This document shows, piece after piece, positions 22,764 to 34,698 of a DNA stretch of 64,000 nucleotides. The position numbers and the translations under genes were made by a program. The DNA lies in assembly GCA_037974335.1 (NCBI GenBank), contig CM075760.1, forward strand, positions 41,110,103-41,174,102, given 5' to 3'. This DNA comes from Prionace glauca (Eukaryota > Chordata > Chondrichthyes > Carcharhiniformes > Carcharhinidae). The notes under the pieces were generated by a model. The model had not been told where the DNA came from, did no database searches, and saw nothing but the letters and a program-made list of their open reading frames with translations. The first letter of the stretch is position 1; each line of letters starts with the position of its first letter.

Positions 22764-23039
22764 CTGGACAAGAGTAAACTTCCGTTTAACATCCACACTG
22801 TTAGCACCACTTAGAGTTTTGAAGGTTTCAGTCAATTTGCCTCTTACTCTTTTGAACTCTCTGGGTACAAACCTGACGTCACTATCCTTTTCTCATAAGG
22901 TAACCCAAACATAGCTGGCAATGGTTCAGTGAAACTCCTCTGAACTATTATTTTAACACATTAACCTTTTTTTAAGATAAGGAGACAACAACTGTGCACA
23001 ATATTCGAGATATGCCCACTGCCCTCGCCAACCGCCAAA
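22764..23039 (-). mobile_element. Decayed CR1-like LINE fragment (right arm)
   Basis: Mirror of 5660-5935, with the worn C-terminal blocks of a CR1-like reverse-transcriptase ORF. Confidence 0.6.
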
Positions 23040-23159
23040 TTTCCGATCTATCTTTGTGCCGTTAGCACATTTAACATTTATATCTTCACTCTCTTCATCA
23101 CTGCAGAAATCATCCCAATTGTATGTTTCTTCACAAATTCAGCCAGAATGTATTTGTTC

Positions 23160-24360
23160 AGGTCAGATCGAGTTTAATTAACTTGTTTGAGTTTTATGCT
23201 GAGTAACAGATAGTTTGTGAGTGTATTTCTCTGAATGGGCGTCCAAAGTTCATGTGATACTGTGCTGCACCGCAGCCTTGTGAGTAACTGTGGAGATCAG
23301 AGAATAAAATGGTAGGAGCAACATGGATAGGAAATTGTCTGAGTGCCAGGAAATAATTCGTAGCTGTTTTTCGGAGTAGAACAAATCTTGCAGTCATGTT
23401 GCCAGGAAAAGGTTATATGAACATTGAAATTCACGACATAGTAATGCCTGAGAGCTTGAAGTGGAGGCCAGACTTTCAAAATCTGTGAACGATCCAAAAC
23501 TTGGAAACATTGCCAACCATCAGTAGATCATTCAGAACTTCTGAACGCAAAAAAAGAACTAATTGGTGGAATGGTTGAGTAATTTGGATATTTATCCTAT
23601 TGCAGAGAAAAGTTCCATGATTAGTTTTGTTCAGCAGAATTTGAAGAGAAAAATGGAAATAATGAAAAGGCCATGAAAGTGAATATAGACGCCGAGGGAC
23701 TGGAGTGAATATGTGTATAAATCATTCATGATGCAAGATAGGTTCAGACAGCGGCAAACAGAAAAAGGGAATAGGTTTTTTTTGTCTATTGGGGAAAAGA
23801 ATGCAGAAGCAAGGAAGTTGTGCTATTTTTGTAGCTAACACATGGAAAATAGTCAGCCGAAAAAATCGTTCCAATTTGGGGCAGCGAACGTAAGGCAGGA
23901 TGTAAAGTCAATAGGCTGAAAGCAGGGAAGAAAAGCACGAGAATAATTCCAGAGATCAGAAACTTCGGTGACGAAAATATTTTGGAGAGGTTCGGACTAA
24001 TTTCTTTGACAGAAAGTTGCTAATGTGACTTTAATGAGTCATTCAAAATCCTGAGGGGTCTTGATAGAGTAGATAGAGAGAAACTGGTCAATGACAGAAA
24101 GATCTTGACACAGAGGGCGCGGGTTGTAATAAATTGGTGGAAGAAACATGGAGACATCACGAAAAACATTGTCAGACAGTGAGTGATCCAGATCTGGAAT
24201 GTGCTGTTTGAGAGTGTGGTGCAGGCAGCGCCAATTAAAGGGTTCAAAATGGAATTGGATAATTGTCTGAAAATGAACAAAATGCTGGACTGTGGGGTAC
24301 AGAGTGTTGTTGGATGAATTGCTCCTTTAGAGGGCCAAAACATACATGACGCTTCAAAAT
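23160..24360 (+). mobile_element. Decayed CR1-like LINE (right arm)
   Basis: Reads left to right through 'ggaaattgtctgagtgcc', 'gatccaaaacttggaaacat', 'gggtcttgatagagtagata' and 'gatctggaatgtgctg', the order expected for the palm, FADD region and C-terminus of an old CR1-like subfamily. There is no usable frame. Mirror of 4337-5538. Confidence 0.65.
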
Positions 24361-24819
24361 GGCCTTCTTCTCTGCTGTAAATACGTTATCAATGTTGAAA
24401 GGAAGATAGTAGCACAGAGGTAACGTCTCTGCGAAAGTAATTCCGAGGGTAGGCAAATTTCTCAAGATATACATTCAAATCCAACTACAAAAGGTTATAA
24501 AATGCAATTACAGTTTTGAATTTAAAGATCGTTTCCGTAATTGCGGCCATGACAAGAAATATATCAGATTCTCTAACATTCTGCCGAAAGGAAAACCTTC
24601 CATCATTCCACAGTTTAGCCCAGAGGTGACTCCAGGCGCACACGTGTTTGGCGATTACGTGCCTTCTATGATGTGTAGAAAACCAGTAAATTCAATGTAT
24701 TAGTGATTGCCAATATATGCTGACCTTACCAGCTGGATATACAGCTCATCAAAGAATAAGAAACCGCAACTGAAATCAGTATTTCACAACACCTGCAATG
24801 GCAAAAGTCGTCCAGGAGA

Positions 24820-25660
24820 TGGCAGTGAAACTGTGCTCTTTGGTACAACACGACACAGATGATCATCTGTTATTTCTGTAGTAGACTCAGTCTTTGTCCA
24901 TCTTAAACGTGACCCAGTTTCTCTGACACGAAATGATATTTCTGATTATCTGGCAATAATTCTCAGTTGATTCTGTACTCAGCAAAATCCCAGTTGTTAC
25001 AATACTGCACCAAGCCTCATTGCTCCATTTATTCTGGCAGTTATGACAGCACGGAATTAATTCTCGCCTCATGTCATGAAACTCCATATCTCCGCTGTTA
25101 CTTCACTGGACCCTCTCACTCCTGATAATGCACCGGGACATGTTACTGTTTGCATTACACCAGGCTCTGTCTCAGTTATTACATTGTTGGAACCTGCCAT
25201 TTATAAAGAAACATGGACAGCCTCTCAATCACTGCTGCACTAGTCCGCCTCCCTGTTTATATTGAATAATATCCTGTTTCTAATTATTCTGTTACATGAA
25301 TTATTTATTTCTGCAATTGCCCCGTCAAAGTTTACATCGACCTAAAGGTTTGGTTTGGAATTACTGCATCGGATTTGTCTCAGTTTATATCTTACAATGG
25401 CCAGAATCAGACAAAATTACACGAGGGGACAGTTTTATTGCGCTGTCTCCATAATTAATGCGCCACATCATACCTTTGTTCACTTTACACATTATCATTT
25501 CTCAAATTTTGTTTTACTCTGTATTGTCTCACTTGTTATTCCACTGGGCCACATCTCTGTTTATGTCCCTATTTTCTGATAGCGCTGATACGCTGGAAGC
25601 AGTCTCAGTTTAAATTACAGCGCACATTGTCTCTGCATATATTAGGATAGACCATGTCTT
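24820..25660. repeat. Degenerate short-period repeat (right arm)
   Basis: Mirror of 3036-3870: 'tctctgtttatattac'-like pieces recur every 30-45 bases. Confidence 0.6.
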
Positions 25661-26350
25661 TGTCAAAACTGAGTCTGGCATATCTCTGATTATATCAGAA
25701 AACACCACGCTGGTTAGTAATATACTGTATACACTCTCTCAATAATGACTGAACTGGGCCCAGTCTGCATTCATATTAGTACAGGTGCTGTATCGATATC
25801 TTGTGCACTCGACTGTCTCCGTATCACTGCACAAAACCCGTCCCTTGTTTATATTACAACAGATCATATTAGTTGAATTGACCATGCAAAATTGTCCGTT
25901 ATTTTCCCTTAGAATATGTGGATTAGCCATGGTAACTGTGTGGGGCTAACGGGGATAGGGCAGAGGGGAGAAGCTGGGTGGGACACAGACTCGGTGGACA
26001 AGATTTGTGTTTCTGAACTGTAGGAATTCGATGGTTCTATGTCCAAGAAACATCACAGACATTTGCGTGCTTATTTATTTCAAATATTCTATTTTCTAAT
26101 ACCCACCTTTGGAGAAATGATCTCTTTTAGCAATTCCCCTTCAGTTTTCCCAATCATAACCTTCAGCCCATCCCTGCCTTCCATGAATGCATGGAAACAC
26201 CAAAGAGTTCATGTATTTCACCTGAAGAGCATTTAATATGTAACTATTTATTGACAACCATTCTGTTGTTTGCTCATGCGTTAAGCATGATTACAGCCTC
26301 ACTATTTTGTTCCTGGCGTTAACTTATCTGTCTTTAGAGATCTGTTGGAA
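25650..26350. repeat. Intra-arm duplicated segment, copy A (right arm)
   Basis: Mirror of 2322-3035 and a direct repeat of 18345-19050. Confidence 0.75.
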
Positions 26351-26732
26351 AATGGATAAATCATATCTCGAATGACGAGGAGATTACGAAAATTGATCTT
26401 CTCAGTGTCTCACTAAACTTCCTGATGTACGACTCAATTGTGTGCTGATTTGTGAAAATGATGGCGAAAATGAGCCTGGATATATAGCCGACAGGAGATA
26501 ATTACACCTGTAATTCTCAGACTTCTTATTTCTATTGATGCAAAGGATTGAAACATCTGCCACTCTCCAGATAAGGAACAATATTTCAGTTTAACCGTTA
26601 CCTTCACCACTTCCATGGTAACCATCTTAAATATTTTCTACTGTGTATATATTGTACAGTCTACGTAATGCGATGAATCAGGATCAGGTGCATCATAAGA
26701 GTGGCCAGACCTTATGTGATATAAACAGTGAT

Positions 26733-26832
26733 ATCACCTGGTGAACAAGGACTGCAGCGGTTCAAGATAGCAGCTCATCACCACATTGTCAGGGGCAATC
26801 AGAGAAGGGCAACAGATGTCAGTGCTGCCCAC
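26733..26832 (+). mobile_element. Jockey-like LINE 3' end fragment (right arm)
   Basis: Mirror of 1850-1955, with 'ggactgcagcggttcaagat' reading on the plus strand as the C-terminal coding end of the second LINE lineage. Confidence 0.6.
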
Positions 26833-27136
26833 ACCCTATAAATGATTAAACATAATGCTCCAACAACAGAAGAAGAATCTAATCTAATATAGACAGATAT
26901 GCTCGCGCAATGATGACATAAACTGGCTGGGAGAATCACGTAAACCAACGTATGAGTTCTCTAGAGTAAGAGAGACAGAACATGATATAACATTTAAATA
27001 AACATTTTTTGTGCGTGTGATCATTCGAGAGAAAGTGATTTGACCAATAATGACAGGCAGGGGTCAAATGAAGCAAACTCTGATGCAGGTTCGAATTCAC
27101 AACGGATTGGGTGACGGTTTCCAAAAATAATCATAG

Positions 27137-28393
27137 AGAATTAGAACATTATAATTTGAATAACCGGCTTCAGTGTATCACTGACAGAGGCAGCTGGGCC
27201 CGGAGTCAGACTGGAACCTGAGAATTAGAACATTACAATGTGAATGACTGGCCCCAGTGTATCACTGACAGAGACAGTTGGGCCCGGAGTCAGACTGGGA
27301 TCTGAGAATTGGAACATTACAATGTGAATGACTGGCCCCAGTGTATCACTGACAGAGACAGCTGGGCCCGGAGTCAGACTGGGACCTAAGAATTAGAACA
27401 TTACAATGTGAATGACTGGCCCCAGTGTATCACTAACAGAGACAGCTAGGCCCGGAGTCAGACTGGAACCTGAGAATTAGAACATTACAATGTGAATGAC
27501 TGGCCCCAGTGTATCACTGACAGAGACAGCTGGGCCCGGAGTCAGACTGGAACCTGAGAAAAAGAACATTACAATGTGAATGACTGGCTCCAGTGTATCA
27601 CTGACAGAGACACTGGGCCCGGAGTCAGACTGGGACCTGAGAATTAGAACATTACAATGTGAATGACTGGCTCCAGTGTAACACTGACAGAGACAGTTGG
27701 GCCCGGAGTCAGACTGGAACCTGAGAATTAGAACATTACAATGTGAATGACTGGCTCCAGTGTATCACTGACAGAGACAGCTGGACGCGGAGTCAGACTG
27801 GAACCTGAGAATTAGAACATTACAATGTGAATGACTGGCTCCAGTGTAACACTGACAGAGACAGCTGGGCCCGGAGTCAGACTGGAACCTGAGAATTAGA
27901 ACATTACAATGTGAATGACTGGCTCCAGTGTATCACTAACAGAGACAGCTGGGCCCGGAGTCAGACTGGAACCTGAGAAAAAGAACATTACAATGTGAAT
28001 GACTGGCTCCAGTGTAACACTGACAGAGACAGCTCGGCCCGGAGTCATTCTGGAAACTGAGAATTAGAACATTACAATGTGAATGACCGGCCCCAGTGTA
28101 TCACTGACAGAGGCAGCTGGGCCCGGAGTCAGACTGGAACCTGAGAATTAGAACATTACAATGTGAATGACTGGCTCCAGTGTAACACTGACAGAGACAG
28201 CTCGGCCCGGAGTCAGACTGGAAACTGAGAATTAGAACATTACAATGTGAATCACCGGCCCCAGTGTATCACTGACAGAGACAGCTGGGCCCGGAGTTAG
28301 ACTGGAACCTGAGAATTAGAACATTACAATGTTAAGGACTGGCTCCAGTGTATCACTGACAGAGACAGCTGGGCCGGAGTCAGACTGGAACCT
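27137..28393. repeat. 84-bp minisatellite, about 15 copies
   Basis: The unit runs from 'gagaattagaacattacaat' through 'ggccccagtgtatcactgac' to 'cagactggaacct', 84 bases, repeated about 15 times with a few percent divergence and some one- or two-base indels. Neighbouring units share variants such as 'ctccagtgtaacactg', as expected from unequal exchange. It continues the arm outward and is the reverse complement of the array at 1-210. Confidence 0.95.
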
Positions 28394-28705
28394 GATATAA
28401 GGAAGGAATCATTTCTGGGGCCTGAGAGCAGGTTTCTTCGTCATGAGGAGTGAGGCAGGGATTTGTTTGTCAAACACGGATTGGAAACCCTACCACAACC
28501 GCAAGAGTGACTGATGCCACCTGACTGAGGCTTGTATTCACGAGGACTGAAACGACGAACTATGAAACCCTCATCAGAGGGAGAAAAGCAGTGCAATAAA
28601 TGTTAAGGATTATTGTGTTCTTCCTAAAAAAAAATTTGATCCGATGCTAATCTGTTCAAAGTGATGTTTTGTAAATAGAATCGACTTTCGGAATGGTTCC
28701 TGGCA

Positions 28706-28710
<5 letters not shown>
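28394..28710. other. Unassigned sequence
   Basis: Begins where the minisatellite stops. I see no gene or known repeat. Confidence 0.5.
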
Positions 28711-28742
<32 letters not shown>

Positions 28743-28815
28743 AGAAACACACACACACACGCACACACTCACACACACAGAAACACACACACACGCACAC
28801 ACTCACACACACAAC
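28711..28815. repeat. (AC)n microsatellite, interrupted
   Basis: About 100 bases of AC dinucleotides broken by 'aaacagagaaac'-type variants. Open frames across it on both strands are low-complexity artefacts. Confidence 0.95.
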
Positions 28816-30364
28816 ACACAGGTTCTGTCAAAAGATAAGATTAGCACAAGACGACAGTTGTACAAATATTCCATTTTATTCCCTTTTAATGAAGGACAGG
28901 GAGAGACACAAAAAGGATGCTGGGACACTGATATAGATGAACCTTAAAATTCTCCCATTCTCGAGAATCCTTCAAAACTTCATCCCATGAAGGATATATC
29001 GAATTTATTTTCCAAAGTTTCTGTGAAATCTAATTCCATCACCCTTCCACACTGTTCATTCCAGTTCATCACAACTACTGTGTAAAAGTAAACACTTATC
29101 TTTCTGTCTCGCTGCTCAATAAAATAAATTTGTGCCCATTGGTTGCTGACCGTCCCCCAGTTGAAAGATTCTCCCTTTAATTAACCCAATCACAACTTCA
29201 TGATTATGAACACTAATAAATGTGTTGAAAAGACTGGCAAGGAGATAAAGACAGAGGGAGAGTTACGAGAAAGCAAACTGGCGGGGGGGGGGGCTGACAG
29301 ATAAAAGCTGAGGAACAAAAATAAATAGCAGATGGAGAGAAAATGATCAAACAACGAAAGATAACAGCTATCATTCCCTCCCTTCACAGATCCCGGGGGA
29401 GTTCAGTGACTGATCCACTGACCATCCAGTTATGTCCGGGAATGGAAACTTTAACCAGATCACACCAGGCTCATTTGTAAATGTCACCGCAATGTGACCT
29501 GTCTGACTCTGCCCTGACTGTGGGCAGATATAAGCCGCACTGACAGATGTTCTCACCAGATTGTGGTCTCTGGATTTATATTCTGCTCGGAAGGGAGATG
29601 TGCGGTTTGGAACCGGCAGCAGAGAAACAGGAAGTTGTGTTACCTGAGAATGAAACAACCGGGGCCAGTTTGATGTTATCACCGTGAACAGTCTTCCTGC
29701 CTGTGAGGGTGAGCTCACTCTGAAAGCATCAAGAACAGTCACACAGATTGCTGCCGGTCTCAGCATTACAGTCACCCCCATTCCCATATTAATGAATCAA
29801 GAAAATGATCATATTTGGTGTTTAAACAGATTAATTGAAGGGAAGATGGACTGAAGGTTACGATTGAGGGAAAAGAGAAAAAATTAAAGCAACATTTTTT
29901 ATCCGCAGAGACATTCCGAAATAGAAAGTTTAACTGTGCTGGGTGTTGTGTGTGAGAAATAGAGGAGAAAGGTTAATTGAGTGAAATGGTTAAGTTCCTA
30001 CAATGAATTTACCTCTGCTGAGATTTTTGAGCTTTATCTTTTCAGTCACAAGGTGCCTTAAGGAAGAAGAAAGAAATAGTCTCGGAGTCAGATCCGTCTC
30101 CTGGGAACCTGTGTGAGTTAATGGAGACTGAGAGAGAGGAGAGAGGTTATCTGATTTCGGTTCAGTCTGAGACAGAGAAAGAGAGAAGTTCAGTGAATCA
30201 TTTGAAAGATGCATTGCCTTGGCAGCGGAATGACCAGCTGTACATCACATTCAAGAGCGTCCAGGGCCATTCATTAACTTTATTTATTGACTGAGACACA
30301 GAATGTGCAATAAATACTGAATAAATTACAATATCATGCTTAAAATTAATAGCAATTATTTACA
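28816..30364. other. Unassigned region with one open frame
   Basis: A G run lies at 29281-29293. The only notable feature is an uninterrupted minus-strand frame at 29371-29787 (138 codons) in a locally GC-richer stretch. It shows no domain I recognise, no clear signal peptide and no splice-supported neighbour, so I do not call it a gene. Confidence 0.4.
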
Positions 30365-30600
30365 CAGTAATTAGCACTGGTACCTCACACTGTTAGGGAC
30401 ACAGGTTTCATTTAAGCCTTGTGTAACTGTGTGGTGTTTGCGTATTTACTCTGTGTGTGCATGGGTTTCCTCCAGGTTTACTGCTTTCTTCCTACAGTCC
30501 AAAGATGTACAGGTTAGTTGGAGTGGCCATGTTGAATTGTCCTTTAGTGTCCATTTGCAGTGCAATGTGGCATACATTCATTCTGTTCCTCAATCTCTTT
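30365..30600 (+). mobile_element. tRNA-headed SINE, worn
   Basis: Contains 'aattagcactggtacctcac' (head), 'gcatgggtttcctccaggtt' (centre) and 'cagtccaaagatgtacaggt'. The tail is lost. Confidence 0.7.
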
Positions 30601-30839
30601 TGGACAAGAGGATGTTACAAGTTTCATCCCAAACTTTCAATAAAATATTCCAGGAAATGCGAGAGCAATTAAATATGATGAACAACTCCCAGTAGTTATT
30701 AACGAGATGACACACATGCTTCGAACCCCATTACATTTTTAAAGCTAATTTCCATCTTTTCATCTCGTTCTCTCCTTTTTGTTCCATCTGTCAAACGCAT
30801 TTTATAGAAAACCAGTTTTTGAGACAGTGTTGGCTTTAT

Positions 30840-31110
30840 TATTAGTGTCCAATATAACACAAAGTAAGGCACGGATGTGGTCAGTAGTGCATGACACAGA
30901 GCCTGACACAATCATATCTGAGATGGAGCCCAATGTAACAGAAATGGCCTCTTGGCTGAACAAAAACTCAGAAATGATGATTTGTAGCAATTATCACGGC
31001 TTGTCATCATATCATAATAAATGGAATGGTGTGTCATGTAATATAAACAAATATAAAGTCTATTGCAATGATGATTCAAATGAGTTGCATGCAGTAAATA
31101 AAGACACAAG
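30840..31110. repeat. Degenerate short-period repeat
   Basis: Motifs such as 'tgtcatgtaatataaac' and 'gagcctgacacaatc' recur at 30-45 base spacing, in the same style as 3036-3870. Confidence 0.45.
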
Positions 31111-31144
31111 GCCCAGTGTCTTGCTGTATATGTCTACAACAAAT

Positions 31145-31230
31145 GTGTGTGCGAGAGAGAGAGAGAGAGAGAGAGAAAGGCAGGGGCAGAGGCGGGGGGA
31201 GAGAGAGAGAAAGACAGAGGGAGAGAGCCG
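31145..31230. repeat. (GA)n purine-rich tract
   Basis: About 36 bases of GA followed by imperfect purine sequence. A fragment of another shark repeat with 'tagcattttctgttc' follows at 31262-31322. Confidence 0.85.
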
Positions 31231-31322
31231 TAAACCATTCCACTGATGAAGAATGAACCATTGAGTGTTTCTAGCATTTTCTGTTCGGATCTCGGGCACC
31301 CACAGCATCTTGCTTTTGACCA

Positions 31323-31990
31323 ACGAGATATTTGAACAGGTGACTGAAAGGATGGCCAATACAGGGACAGTTTTATGGATTGACTGAGACGAGGAAAGTG
31401 AAATAAGGAGACTTAGGGAGGGAATTACAAAGCTTAGGCGTAGGCAGATGAAGACACCCGAAAGTGAAAAATAATTTCGAAGGTAACAATACAAATTACA
31501 GAATATATAATTCTATTCAAACATAACCTAACTGTCAACACTCGTTCTGTGGCGATTTCGTTTTATTTCTCCCTGAAACAGATAAGTAATTAATGAGTGG
31601 ATAGATATTTAGCCAGTGGGAGCCCATCTGGCGGTAATGCGAGTACAGAATTCTGTCTCACACTGTCAGTGAATCTGTTGGATGCTTTAAATAAGACAGG
31701 TCAATCTTTATCTCTGAAATCTATGTCAAATTGACACAGTGCAGTGCAATATTCAACTAATAAAATGTATCACAACGGTGGTTGCTTGAAGATATTGGAA
31801 TGAGCACTGTACGATTATTCAGATATTGACCTGTCCCCGAACACCAGTGAATCACTGAGAAATTGTTCAAACGGAATATTACTCATACAATAACAGAGCA
31901 ATTAGATATTTCTCGCAGCTACTTATCGAAATTAGTAAAAATTAAACTTACTGCTCCAATCAAGAATGATTAGTGTCAGACAGGCACACC
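31323..31990. other. Unassigned sequence
   Basis: No gene or family recognised. Confidence 0.4.
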
Positions 31991-32960
31991 CATATTATAT
32001 CGGGATTGATAATATCTCGGCAGGCAACATGTTCAAGGTCGTATGTTCGATTAACAGAGACAGATGTTGGTGTCATTCAAAGAGACAAATCCCGTGTAAT
32101 ATAAAAAAGAGATGAGATCTGATGAAATATGAACAGATCCGTAGTCTACTGTCGTATTAATTGAGAGGATCTAATGCAGCATAAATAGAGAGATGGCCGA
32201 GAGTGGCATAACGAGAGAAATAACCGAATGTAGTGTAAAAACAGACAAGGCCTACTGTCATATAATTAAAGACTGGCTCTGGTACAACACAAATAGGAGT
32301 AATAAATAAAGCGGCATTTTATGCAATGTAAACAAATATAAGATCTGTTGAAATAATGAATCATTTGAGTCACATTCAGTGCATAAAGAGACATATCCTA
32401 GTGTGTTCTAATCAATCTTCTGTATACTGCCCTCTTGCCAGTGGCTTACAGTCTCTTTCTAATGAGTAAAACATTCTCATTCATCACTTTGAGCGTCTGT
32501 ACTAAATCTCCCATAAACTGTTCAGTTCTGAGGGAACCAAACCAAGTGTTCAGTTGTTCTGATAGTGCAGTTTATACACGCTTAACGTCAAGCCCGATAT
32601 GACCTTCTCTACCTCACCTGTCCCCCCTTGTCATTTCATGAATTGATGGAACTTTTACATGGATTCCCATGAATCACTGTCATTCTGTCAGAATAAGATT
32701 CAAGGCCAGGAGAAGACTTCCTTCTGACAGTTAAATGCCAGGCAAAATATACATGGTCATATGTTGAATTAACAGAGATGGATGTAAATATGCATATCCT
32801 GTTTAATATTAACAGAGATGGGATCAGATGTAATAGGATCAGATCCGTGATCTACTCTAGCACTAATAGAGAGGAACTAATGTTTCATAAATAGAGAGAT
32901 GGCTCAGTGTACATAACTGGAGAAATAACCTAATGTAGCATAAATTAATTTGTAATGTAT
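31991..32960. repeat. Degenerate short-period repeat
   Basis: 'gtgtaatataaaaaagagat', 'agcataaatagagagatggc' and similar pieces recur at about 35-50 base spacing around 32040-32400 and again at 32740-32960, with unrelated sequence between. Confidence 0.5.
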
Positions 32961-33189
32961 TCGTGCTATAAATGTATAGTGTAATATTGGACATAGATCT
33001 CAGACTTTAGGCGCACTGAGGTAAATGTCATCATGCCAAAACACATCTGTGATCAGTTCAGAAAGGAAACAACATCATTTCTGAGTCAAATGGTAATGTA
33101 TTAAATTCCCACAAGATACCTCGCGATCCAACCTGTGACCCAGTACTGAATGTTCAATTATTCCATTAATAAATGTGGTGATATTTCAG

Positions 33190-33400
33190 TCTCGGGGGTA
33201 GTATAGCAATATCATTATTAAGCTAGTATTCCAGAAGCTTGGGACAGGAGTTCCAGTTCCACCCTGGCAGCTGAGGAATTTCAGCTCAGTTTATTGATAA
33301 AGACATCGTGTGTATTTAAAGGTTTGAAGTTTATTTCTTCGTCACAAATGGGTTTACATTCACACTGTAATGAAGTTACCGTGAAAATCATATATGGTCA
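33190..33400. mobile_element. Two SINE fragments
   Basis: 33190-33300 resembles the tRNA-like head of a shark SINE ('gtagtatagcaatatcatta', then 'ggagttccagttccaccctg'). 33318-33400 is a minus-strand end of the SINE family at 34424-34690 ('ctgtaatgaagttaccgtga'). Confidence 0.55.
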
Positions 33401-33449
33401 AAGCTCATCTTTTTCTCGGATGTCTTTCAGGGGAGGAAATGTTACTTCT

Positions 33450-34423
33450 TAGTTAAAAGATAGATAAAATTACCAGAAGAAGGAACAAGCCTGAGTTTTC
33501 AGAGATGTTTAAAATTCAACAAAAAAAAGTCCAAATAATCGAGGGGGAAATAGAAAATGGGAGTAAAATTGCAGGGAACATAAAAATTTATTAGAACCGT
33601 TTATATCAATATCTGAAGAGAGAAGGATTGGTTAAGTTAAATGTAAATTCCTTAGAGCCCGAATCCAGGGAATGTATATTGGGGAATAAAGAAATATTGA
33701 ATGAATAGAACTCTAAGTTTGACACTACCTTCACACAAGATTCATCCCAGAAATGTTCGGGAACCAAGGGGGTAGTTGTAAGACGGTATTGAGGGAAACC
33801 AGTATTAGTAAAATCATTCTGGGGAAAATAATAGGGTGAAATTCTGGTTGGTCACTCGGGCCTGGTAATCCCAGAATATGGAAGGAAATGGGCCAATGTT
33901 AGATACATTGCTGCCCATCTTCTAAAATTCTATACAGGCCGAAACAGTTCCTACAGGTAATGTAACCCCGATATATACAGAGAAAGAGAGAATAAAACTG
34001 ATAAATTACAGACTGATTTCAGCATCAGTTAGAGATTGTTATCAAATCCATGATAGGAAAATATTTGGAAAGCATGGACGGAGTTTGATGAAATCAGTAT
34101 GGGTTTAAGAAAGACATGTTTATCTTAACAAAACTACTTGCATTTTTTAAGGGTGTAAATAATAGGTGGGGATGGGGGAAGTGGGGGTTCTTTCGGGTAG
34201 GGAGGGGGAGGGATGCAACCAGTTTACGTGGTGTATTTGCACTTTCAGAAGATATTTCAGAAGGCTCTTCATAAAATATTGGTAGGCCCAATGAAAGCAC
34301 GTGAGATGGGGAGTGATATGTTGGCCTCGGTATAGAATTCATTGACATATAAGAAACAGAGAGTGGAAATAAATAGGTGTTCTTCCGAGTGACGGTCAGC
34401 TAACAGTGGGGTACCGCAGGGTC
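33450..34423 (+). mobile_element. Decayed CR1-like LINE
   Basis: Worn reverse-transcriptase sequence. Best preserved are 'tatgggtttaagaaagac' (the QHGFxKG block), 'gtgtatttgcactttcagaa' (YLDFQKAF) and 'agtggggtaccgcagggtcc' (SGVPQGS). The frame is broken many times. Another worn copy of the 3' half lies at 36226-36968. Confidence 0.6.
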
Positions 34424-34690
34424 CCAAATGTTAAATGTGTTCATTCGTCACAAATAACTTTGTGTTAACACTGCAATGAAGTTACTGTGAAAATTCCCGA
34501 GTCGCCACATTCCAGCATCTGTTCGGGTTACACTGAGGGAGAATTTAGCACGGCCCAATGCACCCTAACCAGGGCGTCTTTTGGACTATGGGAGGAAAGC
34601 GGAGCACCCGGAAGAAACCCATATAGACACGGGGAGAACGTGCAGACTCCGTACAGATAGTGACCCATGCCAGGTATCTCTCTTCCTTGA
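34424..34690 (-). mobile_element. tRNA-headed SINE, second subfamily
   Basis: On the plus strand the order is tail 'aacactgcaatgaagttact', middle 'cgggttacactgagggagaa', then 'cggagcacccggaagaaacc' and 'cggggagaacgtgcagactc'. The tail differs from the SINE at 36981, so this is a separate subfamily. The tRNA head is cut off. Confidence 0.75.
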
Positions 34691-34698
34691 AGAAGGTC

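Larger units (their letters stand above)
15345..27229. repeat. Right arm of the inverted duplication
   Basis: The reverse complement of about 1453-13422, holding the same genes in mirror order: tRNA-Leu, tRNA-Phe, SINE, tRNA-Glu, duplicated segment B, receptor, tRNA-Glu relic, LINE relics, duplicated segment A. It lacks the 80-base insertion of the left arm and the LINE within the minisatellite. Stretches not listed separately (12.4-12.7 kb equivalents, 19051-19402, 20963-21503, 21566-22276, 24361-24820, 26351-26732) show no recognised gene. Confidence 0.92.

Noticed and set aside
1453-27229. Palindrome as assembly error
   Set aside because: About 5 percent divergence, an arm-specific insertion with target duplication, and independent tRNA changes argue for two real loci, though read evidence is needed for proof.
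27137-28393. CRISPR-like regular repeats
   Set aside because: Units of 84 bases are directly adjacent with no unique spacers; this is a vertebrate minisatellite.
28624-28947. Open frames over AC-rich sequence
   Set aside because: Low-complexity translation of a microsatellite on both strands.
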